A stretch of 64,000 bases of DNA. It comes from Piscicola geometra (lineage: Eukaryota > Annelida > Clitellata > Hirudinida > Piscicolidae). The stretch spans positions 2,738,011 to 2,802,010 of the forward strand of contig OX030966.1 of NCBI GenBank assembly GCA_943735955.1, read 5' to 3'. The notes under the pieces are model-generated. The model did no database searches. It had not been told where the DNA came from and saw only the letters and a program-made list of their open reading frames with translations. Both the position numbers and the translations under genes were made by a program. Shown piece by piece: positions 25,180 through 43,289 of this stretch. Position 1 is the first letter of the stretch. Each line of letters starts with the position of its first letter.

Positions 25180-25560
25180 TGCAGCTTCAAAACTACCGCA
25201 CCATTAGCTTTATCAGTTATTCTAGCATGGTAATGCTATGGATGATCCTAGACAGATTGAAAGACAAGGTTGAAGAAATTCTAGCAGAGGAACAGACTGG
25301 ATTCAGAGCTAGGCGAAGCACTGTGGAGCAGATCTTCACTTCAGGTTGATTACTGAAAAATATCGGCAACACCAACGCGAGATCTACAATAACATCCATG
25401 AATTTATGACAAAACAACAAGAACCTTCTTTTGGAACTGTCTAGCGTCGAGAGTTGACTAGGTCAGGTTACATCACCAGACACAACTCACTGCGGCACAC
25501 TAGAAGAACATCGTCATTGAGAATGAAAAAATAGCTGGAAGAACAACCTGGAAAAGTTTA
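25180..25560 (+). mobile_element. Non-LTR retrotransposon fragment (reverse transcriptase remnant)
   Basis: Plus-strand frames show NYRTISFISYSSMVML, then ILDRLKDKVEEILAEEQTGF and RARRSTVEQIF, matching the conserved finger/palm region of LINE reverse transcriptases (usual form: NYRxIsLiSxxsKvm..EEQaGFRxgRST). A +1 shift leads to EKYRQHQREIYNNIHEF, the next conserved block. Frameshifts and stops make it non-functional, and only a small part of pol is left. Clade not assigned. Confidence 0.75.
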
Positions 25561-26064
25561 ATTTATTTTTTAACACTTTTTTTAACGCTGTTAACAACAA
25601 ACTGAATGGCAGATAATAGCTTTGTTCTCTTTGATTTCCCCCAACGAACAATTAAGTCACGGGAATTATGACGACGATTATGAGTTTATACACCTAAATG
25701 GATAAATGTTACATTTATTTTCACTATGCAAAAATTCATAGTAGTTGACTACTTTCAAAACTGAAGATCATAATAAAATCGTTTATTCTTATTAAATTTG
25801 TGATATTCTTTTCGAATCCTTTATTAAATTAGTTTTCTTGTGAAACTGATTGGCTATGTAAATTAATAATTTTATTCAATGTCAAAAATACATTTTTAAA
25901 TTTGATACAACTATAGGCTATAGTAAGTACCAATGGTACTTAGTACCATACAATACAATATTTTTTTGAAAATTTATCGCAAAGCGCTTTTGAATCAGAT
26001 AAAAGTAATACATAAATACATTTTATTAGATTAGATTAGAAATGCATCTTAGAATTTTTAGATA

Positions 26065-27135
26065 TACCGTGAAAGATCATGTATAACCAGGGGCGGCGAT
26101 CTGCTGCATATCTTGGGGGGTCCTATCCAGCGTAGAAGGCGATCCTGGGGGGGTCCTGGGGTCCAAACTATTGAAGTGGACCCATTAGCTATCAAAAAGT
26201 GGAAGGGTCCGGACCCCAGGAACCCTCCAAGATTGCCACTTATGTGTACAACATGCATTTTTTACTTCTAAAATGAACTTTTAAAAGACAATGTACCTTA
26301 TGCATAGATTATGTAGTTCATCTTCAACTCACAATATTCAAATAAATAAAAGACTAAGAGTGCAGTAAATAATTTTAGCAAAGAAGAAAAAAGGTAAGAA
26401 GCGGAAGCAAAGCTTTTCCTGGTCTGGCTACGCATCCGACACAAGCTAATGAATTTAAATACCATAAAAAAACATGTATAAAGTGCACCTTCTTTACCTC
26501 TAAAATTAATTTTCAAAAGCTAGTGCGTCTTATACATGGAATTTTGCTTTATAGCGAGCTTGAGATCTTCAAGGCACATTACCAGGCACTCACGCTTTTT
26601 AATGAATAACTCCCTCAATGATACAATTAAAAAAAAGTTTTTTAAAATTCTATTATCATAAATATCACTTCAAAGAGACTAATTTATTTGAAGTATTAGT
26701 TTAAAAAATTGTAAAAAAATATGATCTAAGAGTTCTTCAATTAAGGGTTATTTGATCCACTAGTTATGGTTTTTGTCGTAAATTCTTCTTTCATAACTTC
26801 AAAGAAACAAAATCAGAAAAATAACGTTAAAGTAACACAATAACAACTTTAAAGTAAATTGAGAGATGAGTAGTTATAACAAAGTTGAAATTTTTATCCT
26901 CAATCTCACGAAATAACACTTCAAATTAACTTTTAATGCATATTCAAGTTGTTTTCTTATCGCCTAATTACATTTTTTTCATTCGAATTACGTAGATTTG
27001 ATAATTAGGAAAGAATAAAAATTATGATTCTTTTTTAAAATAAATTGACTAATTAATTTTTTTCTTTATCTTTAGAAATTAAATACGGGGTGCGTTTTAT
27101 ACATAAGTGCGACTTCTAAATGGTGTTTCACGGTA
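26065..27135. mobile_element. Decayed DNA element, family A, copy 2 (possibly composite)
   Basis: The left end TACCGTGAAAGATCATGTAT and the right end (TTTCACGGTA preceded by AATGGTG) are inverted repeats. A second internal start of the same family (CATAAAAAAACATGTATAAA, about 26460) runs into the block shared with 13575-13690. So this may be two nested copies. No transposase frame survives. Confidence 0.5.
26088..26244. mobile_element. hAT-type MITE, 157 bp, inside family A element
   Basis: Starts CAGGGGCGGCGATCTGCTGC and ends with the decayed complement (GATTGCCACTTATG). Flanks are TGTATAAC (26080-26087) and TGTACAAC (26245-26252), an 8-bp duplication with one later change. It is homologous to the ends of 14158-14549 but shorter, so it is an internally deleted relative at an independent site. 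Confidence 0.7.
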
Positions 27136-27639
27136 CCGTGAAAATATTTGCATAAATATTATTTTTTTAAAAGAAAATCTTTTTGAATACTTACGTGTCT
27201 ATAACTTAATCAATTTTTTTTCGTCAATATTACAACGACTTTGAGTATTTAAAAAGCATTACTTTTTTCCAATTGTTTTTCTTGCAAATATTTGTTTTTC
27301 TAGCTTGAAGGACATTGGATATAGAACATCACTCTTTAAGAATATCAATCACTAGAGCTAAATCCGCTGGAAATTTTTTTTATCAAATCGTGTTGCCATT
27401 TCAAAATTATTTTTTTTAATTTATACGAAAAATCTAATACAAAGTCATTTTTTTCGAATTAACAAAGAATTTTTGCGAAGCATATCACTCACAACAGGGG
27501 TATCACGCAAAGCTCTGTGAGCCCCCAGGAAAAAAACCTGGTTGTGACGGAAAAAGTAAAGATGAAGAACTCTTTGTTGTTACTATTATCGTCATCATAT
27601 TCTTTTTTTCCATTTTTATCTTTATCATATTTATCATCT

Positions 27640-27725
27640 TCACCATCATCCTCATCAATATCACCTTCATCATCCTCATCAATATCACCTTCATCATCCT
27701 CATCAATATCATCTTCATCACCTTC
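27640..27725. repeat. 24-bp minisatellite
   Basis: Three copies of a TCATCCTCATCAATATCACC-containing unit. Translation gives Ser/Pro-rich or Met-rich repeats only. Confidence 0.8.
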
Positions 27726-28139
27726 CTCATTAGAGGGCTTTCAGTTAAATCACGTCTTTATCTTGTCAACGATAAAGAGCAGAAATACAATTAAAAGAAG
27801 ATTCAGACGATTTAGAAGCGAGATTGGAGAATTCATCGAAACAAAATTGCTGTTATAAAGCTTTTGGCAAAAATTGATTTGTTTTTATTAAAATAACTGT
27901 TTTAATATGGAATAAAACTACTCGATTCCGAGAAAAAATGATTAAGGACCTTTCTAGCAATATTAAGATAATTATAAAAAATCATGATTTAATGAAAATT
28001 GATGAAAAAGTCATTCGAAGAAAAATGGATTATATATGGAAACATTAATAACTTGTCGCAAAAATATGGACCTCGACGTAAAAAATGAAAACTAGAAGGG
28101 ATGGTGACAAAGTGGTGAGCGGACGCTCGGGAGATGGAT

Positions 28140-28575
28140 GAATGAATAAACAATAGTAATGAATAAATTAATCATAATAATAATGATAAAAAAGTTAGTA
28201 ATAATAAATAATAATCAAATAATTAATAAAGTATTATAGTGAAGCAATTAATAAAGTATTATGGTAAACAAAGTTATAAAGAATAATAAAAAAACTAATA
28301 AATAAAGTAATATAATAAGCCAATTATAAAATAATTGTAATAAACCATTAAATAAAGTTTTTCCCCTATATTCTAAAACAATTAAAAAATTAATATTTTA
28401 TTTTTTACATTATTCTAAAACAATTAATAAAATATTAAAATTAACCGATTAATAAGGAATAATAATTAACCAAATATAGAAGAATAATAATTAACCAAAT
28501 ATAAAAGAATAATAATTAACCAAATATAAAAGAATAATAATTAATCAAATATAAAAGAATAGTAATAAACTAATT
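28140..28575. repeat. AT-rich repeats, including a 25-bp tandem unit
   Basis: Loose TAATAAA-type repeats. From about 28450 there are four copies of AATAATTAACCAAATATAAA-containing units. Confidence 0.75.
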
Positions 28576-28768
28576 ACTCACTAATGCAGTAGTTGGAAAC
28601 GGGTGAATAGGGATTGGAGGTCCAAAGAACCAACGAGTAGTCCTTCTATTCAGACATGCCTTGCATGAGAACTTCGTGTATGGAGAAGAGAAAAACGGAG
28701 TACAAAATATGCCACCAAATAAAGAGACTCTGGACACGGAACTAATGCTCCCAAACAATGAGAAACAC

Positions 28769-28925
28769 TCAGACACCATTTGTTTTCTCCATATTTAGCA
28801 CTTCTGTTTTCCGCACTTTTCCACTCCTACTTGCATTTTTTTCACCGCCAGCTGCTTTTGAATTCAGTTTTGTGCTTTTCATGAGTTCTAAGCGATATTG
28901 CTTCTCATCTACAAAGCCGCTGAAT
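28769..28925 (-). CDS. Candidate terminal exon of an unidentified gene
   Basis: An open segment with acceptor CTTCAGATTCAG (edge 28919, or 28925 using the upstream AG). It reads GFVDEKQYRLELMKSTKLNS, continues hydrophilic, and ends MEKTNGV-stop at 28769. The composition is clearly more protein-like than the surrounding AT-rich DNA. It could follow the segment at 29181-29287 if a GTTTGT donor is used there. I do not recognise the product. Confidence 0.3.
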
Positions 28926-29009
28926 CTGAAGAGCACTTAGAATATGAACAAAATTGGAAAAATGATTTTAAATAGATACGAATATTAGCTTGAAAGTACA
29001 TATTAATGA

Positions 29010-29021
29010 TCATCGTCATCG

Positions 29022-29060
<39 letters not shown>

Positions 29061-29110
29061 CCACCACCACCACCACCATCAACATCATCATCATCATCGT
29101 CATCGCCATT
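29010..29110. repeat. (ATG/CAT)n microsatellite
   Basis: CATCAT tract with CAC interruptions, lying between two candidate exons. Confidence 0.9.
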
Positions 29111-29180
29111 ACCATCAAGAGGATGATTCTTTTTTAATAGGAATGTTTATTTAAAAATATGCTCCTAGCATTGTACAAAC

Positions 29181-29287
29181 ACCGGATCATTTGCTGCCTT
29201 CCAACCGGCGTGGTTCATAAAAACTCGCCGAAAGCGGGAAGAACCGACAGAATTGTTTTGATTAACAATACAGTTTGTTTTTCTCGC
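29181..29287 (-). CDS. Candidate internal exon of an unidentified gene
   Basis: The acceptor is ..TTACTAATTACCATTAG with a branch-point-like TACTAAT. The open reading continues NSVGSSRFRRVFMNHAGWKA and then ANDPV. The donor is uncertain (GTTTGT or GTACAA). Phase 2 at the GTTTGT donor lets it splice in frame to 28769-28925. No family recognised. Confidence 0.3.
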
Positions 29288-29299
29288 CTAATGGTAATT

Positions 29300-31560
29300 A
29301 GTAACGGCCACTAAAGTCTTTCAGAGATATAGCATTTGATGATAAGCTTTTACATTTACATAAAACAGATGTTTGTATGTTTCCGCATTAAAGTCCTCTT
29401 AATGGCGTTTGATTGTTCTCCTATCTGACAATGCTTTTGTGTTTGTTTTAGATGGCATCTTTTTATTTTTAATGACCGTTTTTATATTCTCGTAAACATG
29501 ATTACTTATAGATTTCCAATAAAATACTTTAAATGCTCTCCAAAAGTATTTTTCCAATAATAAAAAAAAGCTACTTAGAAAGATTTTCAGTTATTTCTTA
29601 ACGAAAAGTTGAAGTGGTTAATTTTTTTACTTTAATTATAATCTTGAGTCCCAAATGATCAAAACGAACAACGAGATTTGACTGTCTTTGATGAAAAAAA
29701 TGTGAAGCTAAAAATGTGTTTGCTTCACTTCATTTTCATTTTTCAAGATGATGTTCATAGTTTTGAAAATATATTAATATAAACGAATAAATAAAAATTA
29801 ATGATTAGATTTTCGCTTCAAAATTGAAAATAAAAATCATTTTATGAAGTTGAGATTTTTAAACATTTGAGATTAAAAATTGAAGTTAGCGTTTATTTTG
29901 AATCTGTCTAAACATAATTTGATTACAATTTTGCGCTTCAAAGTTTTTTCCAGTTTTTTCTTAAACAAATTTATTTGTAAAAAGAATTTTTTGCTGTATT
30001 TTTTCAATTTCTCGCACGATTACTCGCGTGTAGAAGAGCAAAATGACAAATAGGAAGCATAATGAGGTTGTTGAGAGGGAAGGCTTTGAGAAATCATTTG
30101 AAAACGCTCATCAATCAATTCAAAGCTTAAAAAAATTCAAAAGCTTCACGAACTTAATTCAAAAAAAGGACTTCTAACTAAGAGCTACTCCAGTGAAAAA
30201 ACGATGTTTTTAAATATATAGACAAACACATTAAAAGCTTAAAGACGCAAACCTTTTAAGATGTCATTAGCCTCCAAAACTCACAGACAAAAGTTTAAGC
30301 AATTTAAGGTCGAAAAATCCTAAAATATTTTAATTAAAATAACGTTGAACAACTTGTTTAATTTAACTTTTATTCTAGAGTTTTCTTCAATGATCCAAAT
30401 CAATCTTATCCTCTCTCAACCATCAAACTATCATTATTGCCATCAGTCTATTTCAACTGCCATCCTCATAAACCTCAGACAAACTTCATCATTATCAGCA
30501 TCATCAGCATCCTGATCCTCATCATTCATCATCAGCATTAGCCTTCTTCGAACATCGTTAGTGGATTTACCGTAATCAGATCAGACAACCAGTTCTTTAT
30601 TAGAATCGTTACATTTCTTTGAGTCTTTTCCGCAAATGCAAAACTTTATTTTCTTCCATGAACAAATTTAGTTTTCATTTGCTTTTCTCCTATAGGTGAA
30701 TATACTTTTTATATATTGCCGAAACATTATTTTAATACGTGCCTCGAACATTTTACTTGTGCGTATTCATAACGGCTTGGCCGCTAACGACATAAGAATG
30801 AACACAAAAACGAAAAACACTCGGACTAATGTGTTTTTCCTTCAGTATTATGTCCAAAAAAATATGGAATAAAAAAATAAGGAATACAAAATCCATGAAT
30901 CCGTTCTCCGTTGGACCTTATATCCTTTCCGCCATGATTTGTACTCTATCGTTTATTCTATTAATTTATTAATATATAACAACAATTAACATTTTGTTTC
31001 TTGAATTTGTAGTTTTCTTATTTCATCCCTTAAACAATCAAATTAATCTTTTTAAAAGTTTCATTCAAATCTTTCAACATTTACTTTGTGCTCATCACCA
31101 AGAAAGTTTCGCACCATCTAACATTTTCCTGGTGGTGTCAAAACGTATTATAGAATACTAATGAGCAACTAATTTTAAGACCTTACTTTAGCATAAAAAA
31201 TGCTAGTTTTTCGTTCAAACTCACACCATTATCTCTATGGCAACTTGAAATACTTATAATAAAGATATAAATTTCACATTATTATTACAACTTTCTAACC
31301 AAACCATCTTTTTCAGGTGTTTTCACAACTTTTCAATAAAGTTTACTCTATTGAACGAAAAATTGAAAGAAATAATTTTTTTCTTTGAAAAATTTATATA
31401 AGATTACAGTTTTATATAGTATAATTTAAAAATGCGTGAATATATGTTATATATGATTTTTAAAATGTTATTAGTATAAAATGTTATTTATTTGTCAAAA
31501 TGTGGTATAAATATTTTTGTTTGACAATTTAAAACAATTAAAAATTAATTAACTATAATT
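29300..31560. other. Intergenic, no feature supported
   Basis: AT-rich throughout, with CAT/TCA-rich words at 30410-30540. No exon, repeat family or RNA gene could be recognised. Confidence 0.4.
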
Positions 31561-31570
31561 TTTTAACATT

Positions 31571-31650
31571 GGGTCATTCCATAGAATTTCGACCAAGGGG
31601 GGTGGTTGTAAAATTGAATTTATTTTGGTCGAATTTCTATGGAATGACCC
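31571..31650. mobile_element. 80-bp palindromic MITE (GGGTCATTCC ends)
   Basis: The left arm GGGTCATTCCATAGAATTTC and the right arm are reverse complements over about 26 bp with one mismatch, separated by about 28 bp containing a GGGGGG run. Direct repeats CATT flank it (31567-31570 and 31651-31654). It would fold into a strong hairpin. No coding capacity. Confidence 0.7.
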
Positions 31651-31964
31651 CATTATTTTAAAAAATATAAAAGATGTTTCTCAATAATTTTCCAAAATTG
31701 AACATATTATTAATTTTGTTTAATTTATTCAAGTCCATTGGTTTATGACTTTAAGTCCGTTTATACCCTTTAATAAAACCTTTATACGCACCCCTCCCAA
31801 AATCTTCTTGGATTCAATGCAAATCTATTATTTCATAAATTAAACAATATTTTTCAACTTCTTACTGTTTGTGTTTGTTTTCTTAAGTTTTTTTCGCACT
31901 TAGGTTTTCATTAAATCTCAAATATTTCTACTTGGTTTTTTCTCACTTCACTCACTATTTTCAG

Positions 31965-32003
31965 TGCAGAAGGAATGGCGCATCGTCAAAGGAACGTTTG
32001 GAT
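31965..32003 (+). other. Orphan 39-bp exon-like segment
   Basis: Strong acceptor (CACTCACTATTTTCAG) and donor (GAT|GTGAGTG) flank 39 bp that reads CRRNGASSKERLD in phase 0. No partner exon was found, and the donor lies at the edge of the following tandem repeat, so it may be chance. Confidence 0.2.
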
Positions 32004-32110
32004 GTGAGTGAGTAGATTTTTTAAATGTAAATGTGGATGTGTGTGAGTAGATTTTTTTAATGTAAATGTGGATGTGTGTGAGTAGATTTTTTAAATGTAA
32101 ATGTGGATGT
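32003..32110. repeat. ~37-bp tandem repeat
   Basis: Three copies of a unit containing GTGAGTAGATTTTTTAAATG followed by TAAATGTGGATGTGT. Confidence 0.85.
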
Positions 32111-32149
32111 GTGAATAGATGTTTGTGCGTACGTTTGTGTGAGCAGTTT

Positions 32150-32676
32150 ATGGAAGCAATAAGATGTTGAAAGGGAATTCATGAGAGGTCGCAGTGGAAA
32201 ATAGAAAGACATGACAAGGAGATGCCAAGTGATGGAAGGCATTGTGAAATTCTGCTTAGAAATAAGAGAAAAAATATTTAAAACCCATAGATTTTAAAAC
32301 ACTAAATTATTGTTGTAGAGATTGAAAATATTTGTTTTAAAATAAATAAAGATTAGCATGTGAGAGTTTGAAGGTAGGAACCGGCTCTGAGAAATGGCTG
32401 TCGTAAATATTTCAAGCTACGTTTGGCGCTCTGTGGGATGTAAGACGAGTCTTAAATAATAATGAATAAGGAAATAAATAAGAAATGAAGCTGTGGTGTA
32501 ACTAATCGGAAACGACTTCAAAGTTTGAATAAAATAAAAGTTTTCAATACATTTTAAAGCTTTTATACGGCTAGAAAAAAATGTGTGATTAAAGCATGTC
32601 TTTAATTCGTACTGACCTTCCGAATCTTCGAACTCGTTTGTGGTGAAAGGTTGAGAGAGTTTGGGTGGGCTGATAA
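32150..32676 (-). CDS. Weak three-exon candidate gene, product unknown
   Basis: Three segments splice in frame: about 32620-32676 (..SPQTSSKIRK, donor GTCAGT), about 32377-32425 (acceptor CATCCCACAG; SAKRSLKYLRQPFLRA), and about 32150-32263 (acceptor TATTTCTAAGCAG; EFHNAFHHLASPCHVFLF, stop at the end). Each step uses consensus GT-AG signals, but no family match or upstream start was found, and the first segment is also open in another frame. Confidence 0.22.
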
Positions 32677-32679
32677 TGG

Positions 32680-34135
32680 TAGAAGAAAAGAGGTGTTGGA
32701 AGGAATGCGGTGGAGAAACAGGGAGTTGGGAAGGATAGGGCAGAAAAAGAGGGTGGAAAAAGGGCATTGGAAAATGTTGAAGGGGGTTGAAAATGCTTTG
32801 GGGTGAGTGTGTTGTGGAAAAATCGTTAAGGCGTATGGTGAAGGAGGAAGATGGTGACTTGCACTAGAAGAGTTCACTCGTAAAATCCGTTTAATTTATG
32901 CCATTAGTGGGGTCTTTGTTATCTCTGTGGTGGGTTGTTTTCATCGTCGTTGTGCTGGTTGCGTTGTTGTAGTGGCTTTTAATTACTTTCTGCTTGTCTC
33001 GTTAAGGTAGTTGTGTGAGTTTAATTGTTTTGAATTTTGTTTTTCTATAGTTGTTGTCGTTATACGTTGTTTTTTTATAAATATTTTTGTTCATGTTGTG
33101 GTTGTATATATTGATGGTGTCGCTTTTGTTGTTATATATTGTTGTTGTGGTTTCATATTGTTTTTTTTGGCTACTGAAGTATAGACAGGAAAGGATGGAA
33201 AGTTGTTGAAGAAATAAAAAGCAATTTAGAAAAGATAGAATTTTAATAAAAGTTATTATAACATTTTTTTTAAAGAGCGTTTTGGATATTTTAAAGCTGG
33301 TGATGATGATGATTATGAGCATGATAATGATTATGAAAAAGATCGTGATAAGGATAATGGATGGAAAGAAGATAAGCTCATTTTAAAGATATTTTGCCTG
33401 TTAATGAAGAAGAGAACTAAAATAGGACTGTAACAAGATAAAGATGAAGTAAATAAAATGAAAAGAAAGATGAAACCGATGATGATTATATAAGTATTTT
33501 TGCATTTTTTTCTTTTAACGCAAACTCAGTTTTTTCAAATATGATTTAGAAAAACGGTTTTGAAGCGAAAGTTTTGCTCTAGGCGAGTTTTTATTAATGC
33601 TATAAATCTTATTTTCACAAAATTCCTTCAATTGAGTTATTTAGAAAAATAGAATTTAAAAAACTCGCATTAAATATGATTAAAAAACATGTCTAAAGCA
33701 TGAGAACTCATAAAAAACAAAACTTTAATGTTTATTAAATACGGAAACTAATTTAATGCATAAGTTGTCGATTGGCTGTCTTGAGCAAAATAAAATATAT
33801 CGAAAATTGAAAATATTTAAAAAGCGTCTCCAATTCATATGAAAGCCACCAGGTATTCCTAAGATTTAGTAAGAACTGAAATTTAATAAACTTTTCACGT
33901 TTTTGAGATGAGTAAGAGAGCTTGCACAAAAAATTATTTTTTACTTGATCGTAAGAAAGAAAAACAAATAATGTTAAAAAAACATAAACCCATTATTTTT
34001 TATTAAATAAAAAAGTAAGATAATTTTTCACTTTCTTTTCCAATACCACCAACTCAACAACTCATCCATCCATTCAGTCACTCATTCCATCCATCTATTT
34101 CCCATGTATCCATCCATCCATCCATTCATCAAACC
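32680..34135. other. Intergenic, no gene recognised
   Basis: Low-complexity GTT/GTG-rich stretch at 32920-33150, a few GAT units at 33300-33370, otherwise AT-rich. This is the 3' flank of the ANKRD16-like gene. Confidence 0.4.
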
Positions 34136-34140
34136 ATGCA

Positions 34141-37775
<3,635 letters not shown>

Positions 37776-39560
37776 GTTAAGGTTTAACTGTTAATTATCA
37801 ACAGAAATCGTAGTTGACAAATGACTTGATATAATTTTGAAAAATTTATTTTTCTTTAAAAGTTTAACTTGATTTCTCAATGACATTCTTTTTTTATTAA
37901 CAAAAATTTTTTTTGAAAAAAGCCAAAAAATAATTTTCAAATAACACTAAAATGAACGAAAAGTGAAGTCAATTTAAAGTTGTAAATTTGTGCGAAATTG
38001 TACCAAATTAAGAATATTTAAAGTTAGTTTGAAATATTATCCAGTTTAATATAACTGAAAAATAATTAAAATAAATTATTAAAAATTGAGGAAATTGAAA
38101 TTTAATTAAAATAAAATAAAGTTTAGAATTTAAACGAACTACGAAAGAGGGTTAAAGTTTAGCCTGCCAGTAAAGCACCCACAAAAATTAAAATCAATGA
38201 AAATAATCTCCCCATCCACATTTACAAACATTACAAGAACATTGCATGTAAAATTACACGAGATTAGATAAAAATTGACATGTAACTTTAACACAAGATT
38301 ACACGTAAGATAACATGTAAGTTTACACAAAATTACACGTAAGATAACATGTTAGTTTACACAAGATTACACGTAAGATAACATGTAAGCATACACAAGA
38401 TTACACGTAAGATAAAAAGTAAGTTTACACAAGATTATATTTAAAATTACGCGTAATATTACATGTAAGAATACAAAAGCAATGTGAGGTTCAATAAAGT
38501 TCAAATGCTACTGCTATGCTAGACAATAATGAACGGAAGTGTAGTGGCGTAAACCCGATTGGCTGGGGGGCTCTGAGATTGTATTAAAACGAATTTATGT
38601 TGTAATATATTTTATATTGTGAATTTAAATCAATATTTATTTGAAAATGCATTAATACGTAAAAACATGAAAAGCAACTAAACGCGATCAGGTTTTCAAA
38701 ATATTGGCATTAAAAAAGCATGATGATAATAAATACAATAGAATAAAAAATAAATAATTAATAAATGGGTGAGTTAGGTGAGTACACAATCGGTAGCATG
38801 GTGTTAGGATTGATGGTTGTGGTGGTGTTGCAAAAAGAAACTATTGATTAGGAGTGCTTAAATGAATAATTAGGGATACAGAATAATTGTGAGATAACCA
38901 TGATGTAATCAATGTTACAAAATGCTAAAAGTACAGCTCCTTATCAAAAACTGGAAAAAAATTTTTAATGAAAATAAAACATTACTTTAAAACAGTAATG
39001 ACATAAAATTTAGAGACAAAAGGATTTTTAAAAAATATTATTATTAGTTATTTAAATTGACTTAATGAGTATGATTAGTGACGAAGGAATCTCTAACACA
39101 GCAGAGATTTCAACAAGCTATCAATATTTTGAATTAAAAAAAAACAATAATAATAATTTGATTTGAATATTTTTTATTAAATTTAAAAATAAGAGTTACA
39201 TTTTAGAAATATGAATAAATAATAAAAATGATGGGTAATAATTCATCGAAAAGCTGTCCGTAATACCGTGATTTTCAAATTTAAAGACAATTTAACAGCA
39301 GCAACAACAATGGCAACACAGCAACACTTTTAGACTTCAAAACCCCTAACAGAGTATTAGAGCTTTTGCATTAAAATATCTTTTTCGAAAGTGATGCGCT
39401 ACAAGATGATGACGATTTTTAGGTGCGCCATGACTCAAATAAGGTTTGAAAGTGACATTGAATAAATTTGAAATATAAAAATAAACTAAGCCGATCTCCA
39501 ACTTTCATCAACCTAACTACCATTCCCACTATCCACCCCTTCTAAGAATCCACCTCAAAC
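37776..39560. other. Intergenic between ANKRD16-like and ABI genes
   Basis: AT-rich. The segment 38275-38465 holds five copies of a ~33-bp tandem repeat (ACACAAGATTACACGTAAGA-type unit). A short SINE-tail match (GTGGCGTAAACCCG, inverted) lies at 38535-38570. No exon found. Confidence 0.5.
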
Positions 39561-39599
39561 CACCTGGGATGTCAATGCAACCCACCAACCACCAAACCT

Positions 39600-42101
<2,502 letters not shown>

Positions 42102-43250
42102 TTTTAAGTGTGCTAAGAAATTAAAAGTTGCTTAAGAAATGTAAACATAAATGGCTGCAGTGCCAAAGATGTGATAACTAAGATTTTAACTGAAATATTC
42201 TAAACTAAACTTCGTTTTTTTATAATCAAAAACTGTAGAATTTATTTGAAAAAAAATCATAAATTTTCTGACATATACAAGTAAATGTAGTTCTCTCCAG
42301 GATTGATTATTGCAACTAGCCTAAAGTAGTATCAGGGAGGCCATAATAAAGTCTTTAGCTCTTCTAAAATTTAAATAAAGCCTTTAATTGTGCTGCTCGT
42401 CTTATTGCTCGTTCTTTCTATCAATTTAAATATAAAATATCAATTTAAAAATCAATTTTAATAATCCCACATTACCACGATCATCATTGCCACAGAATCA
42501 TTGTCTTTACCAATACTGTATAATACAGTGTATTGATGATGATGATGTTTTGTGGGTATGAAGATGATGTTGTGATGATTAGGATGCTGTAGTGGCAATA
42601 AAAAATATTATAATAATTTTTCTTAATCTTCTTGCCACTGGTGTTGAGGCTGCGACAGGAGGTGAAAGAGAAGTCCTTGCCAACACATAAGAGATTTGCT
42701 CTAAAGCCGTTGTTTTTTTTCTTTTCAAATCTGTCGATGAGATCGATGTATACGAGATTTAAGATTTAGATTCAAGTCAGAATTTAATAATGCGCTTTTT
42801 CCTTGGATTCAGAAATGAAAAAAGTGTTATTTGTAACAAGCTAACCGCCAGTCTTCATTAGTACTAATCACAAAAAATGAAGACATCTTCATAGAAAAGG
42901 GTTTTCTTCAAATTGACATCGACAGACAAGTAATTTTACAAACGAAATTGTGAGACTGAAGTTTTTTTAATATTTATTATGCATTCTAAATTTTATTTCA
43001 TTAAACTTTATTTCTCTTTTTTGTGTGTTTTTTTCTAATTTCAAATTAAAAACAGAAAATTTTATTATTTTTGATTTAGTTTTTAATAAAACATTTAAAC
43101 AAGGACATTGGCTTGAACTTTTTAATGCATGATCATTATCCAAAAAAATATGAGAATAAAATAACAGAATCAAAATAACTAATAAAATTTCTCTAAAAAA
43201 CCTTCATGAGAGTGATTAATGATTATTGGATACAAAAATGCTAACTTTTT
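42102..43250. other. Upstream flank of ABI, no feature beyond AT-rich DNA
   Basis: Short GAT-rich word at 42533-42575. No conserved promoter element can be named. Confidence 0.4.
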
Positions 43251-43289
43251 TTTGTGAATTCTTGATTTAAAAAAAGATAAATGCATTGA

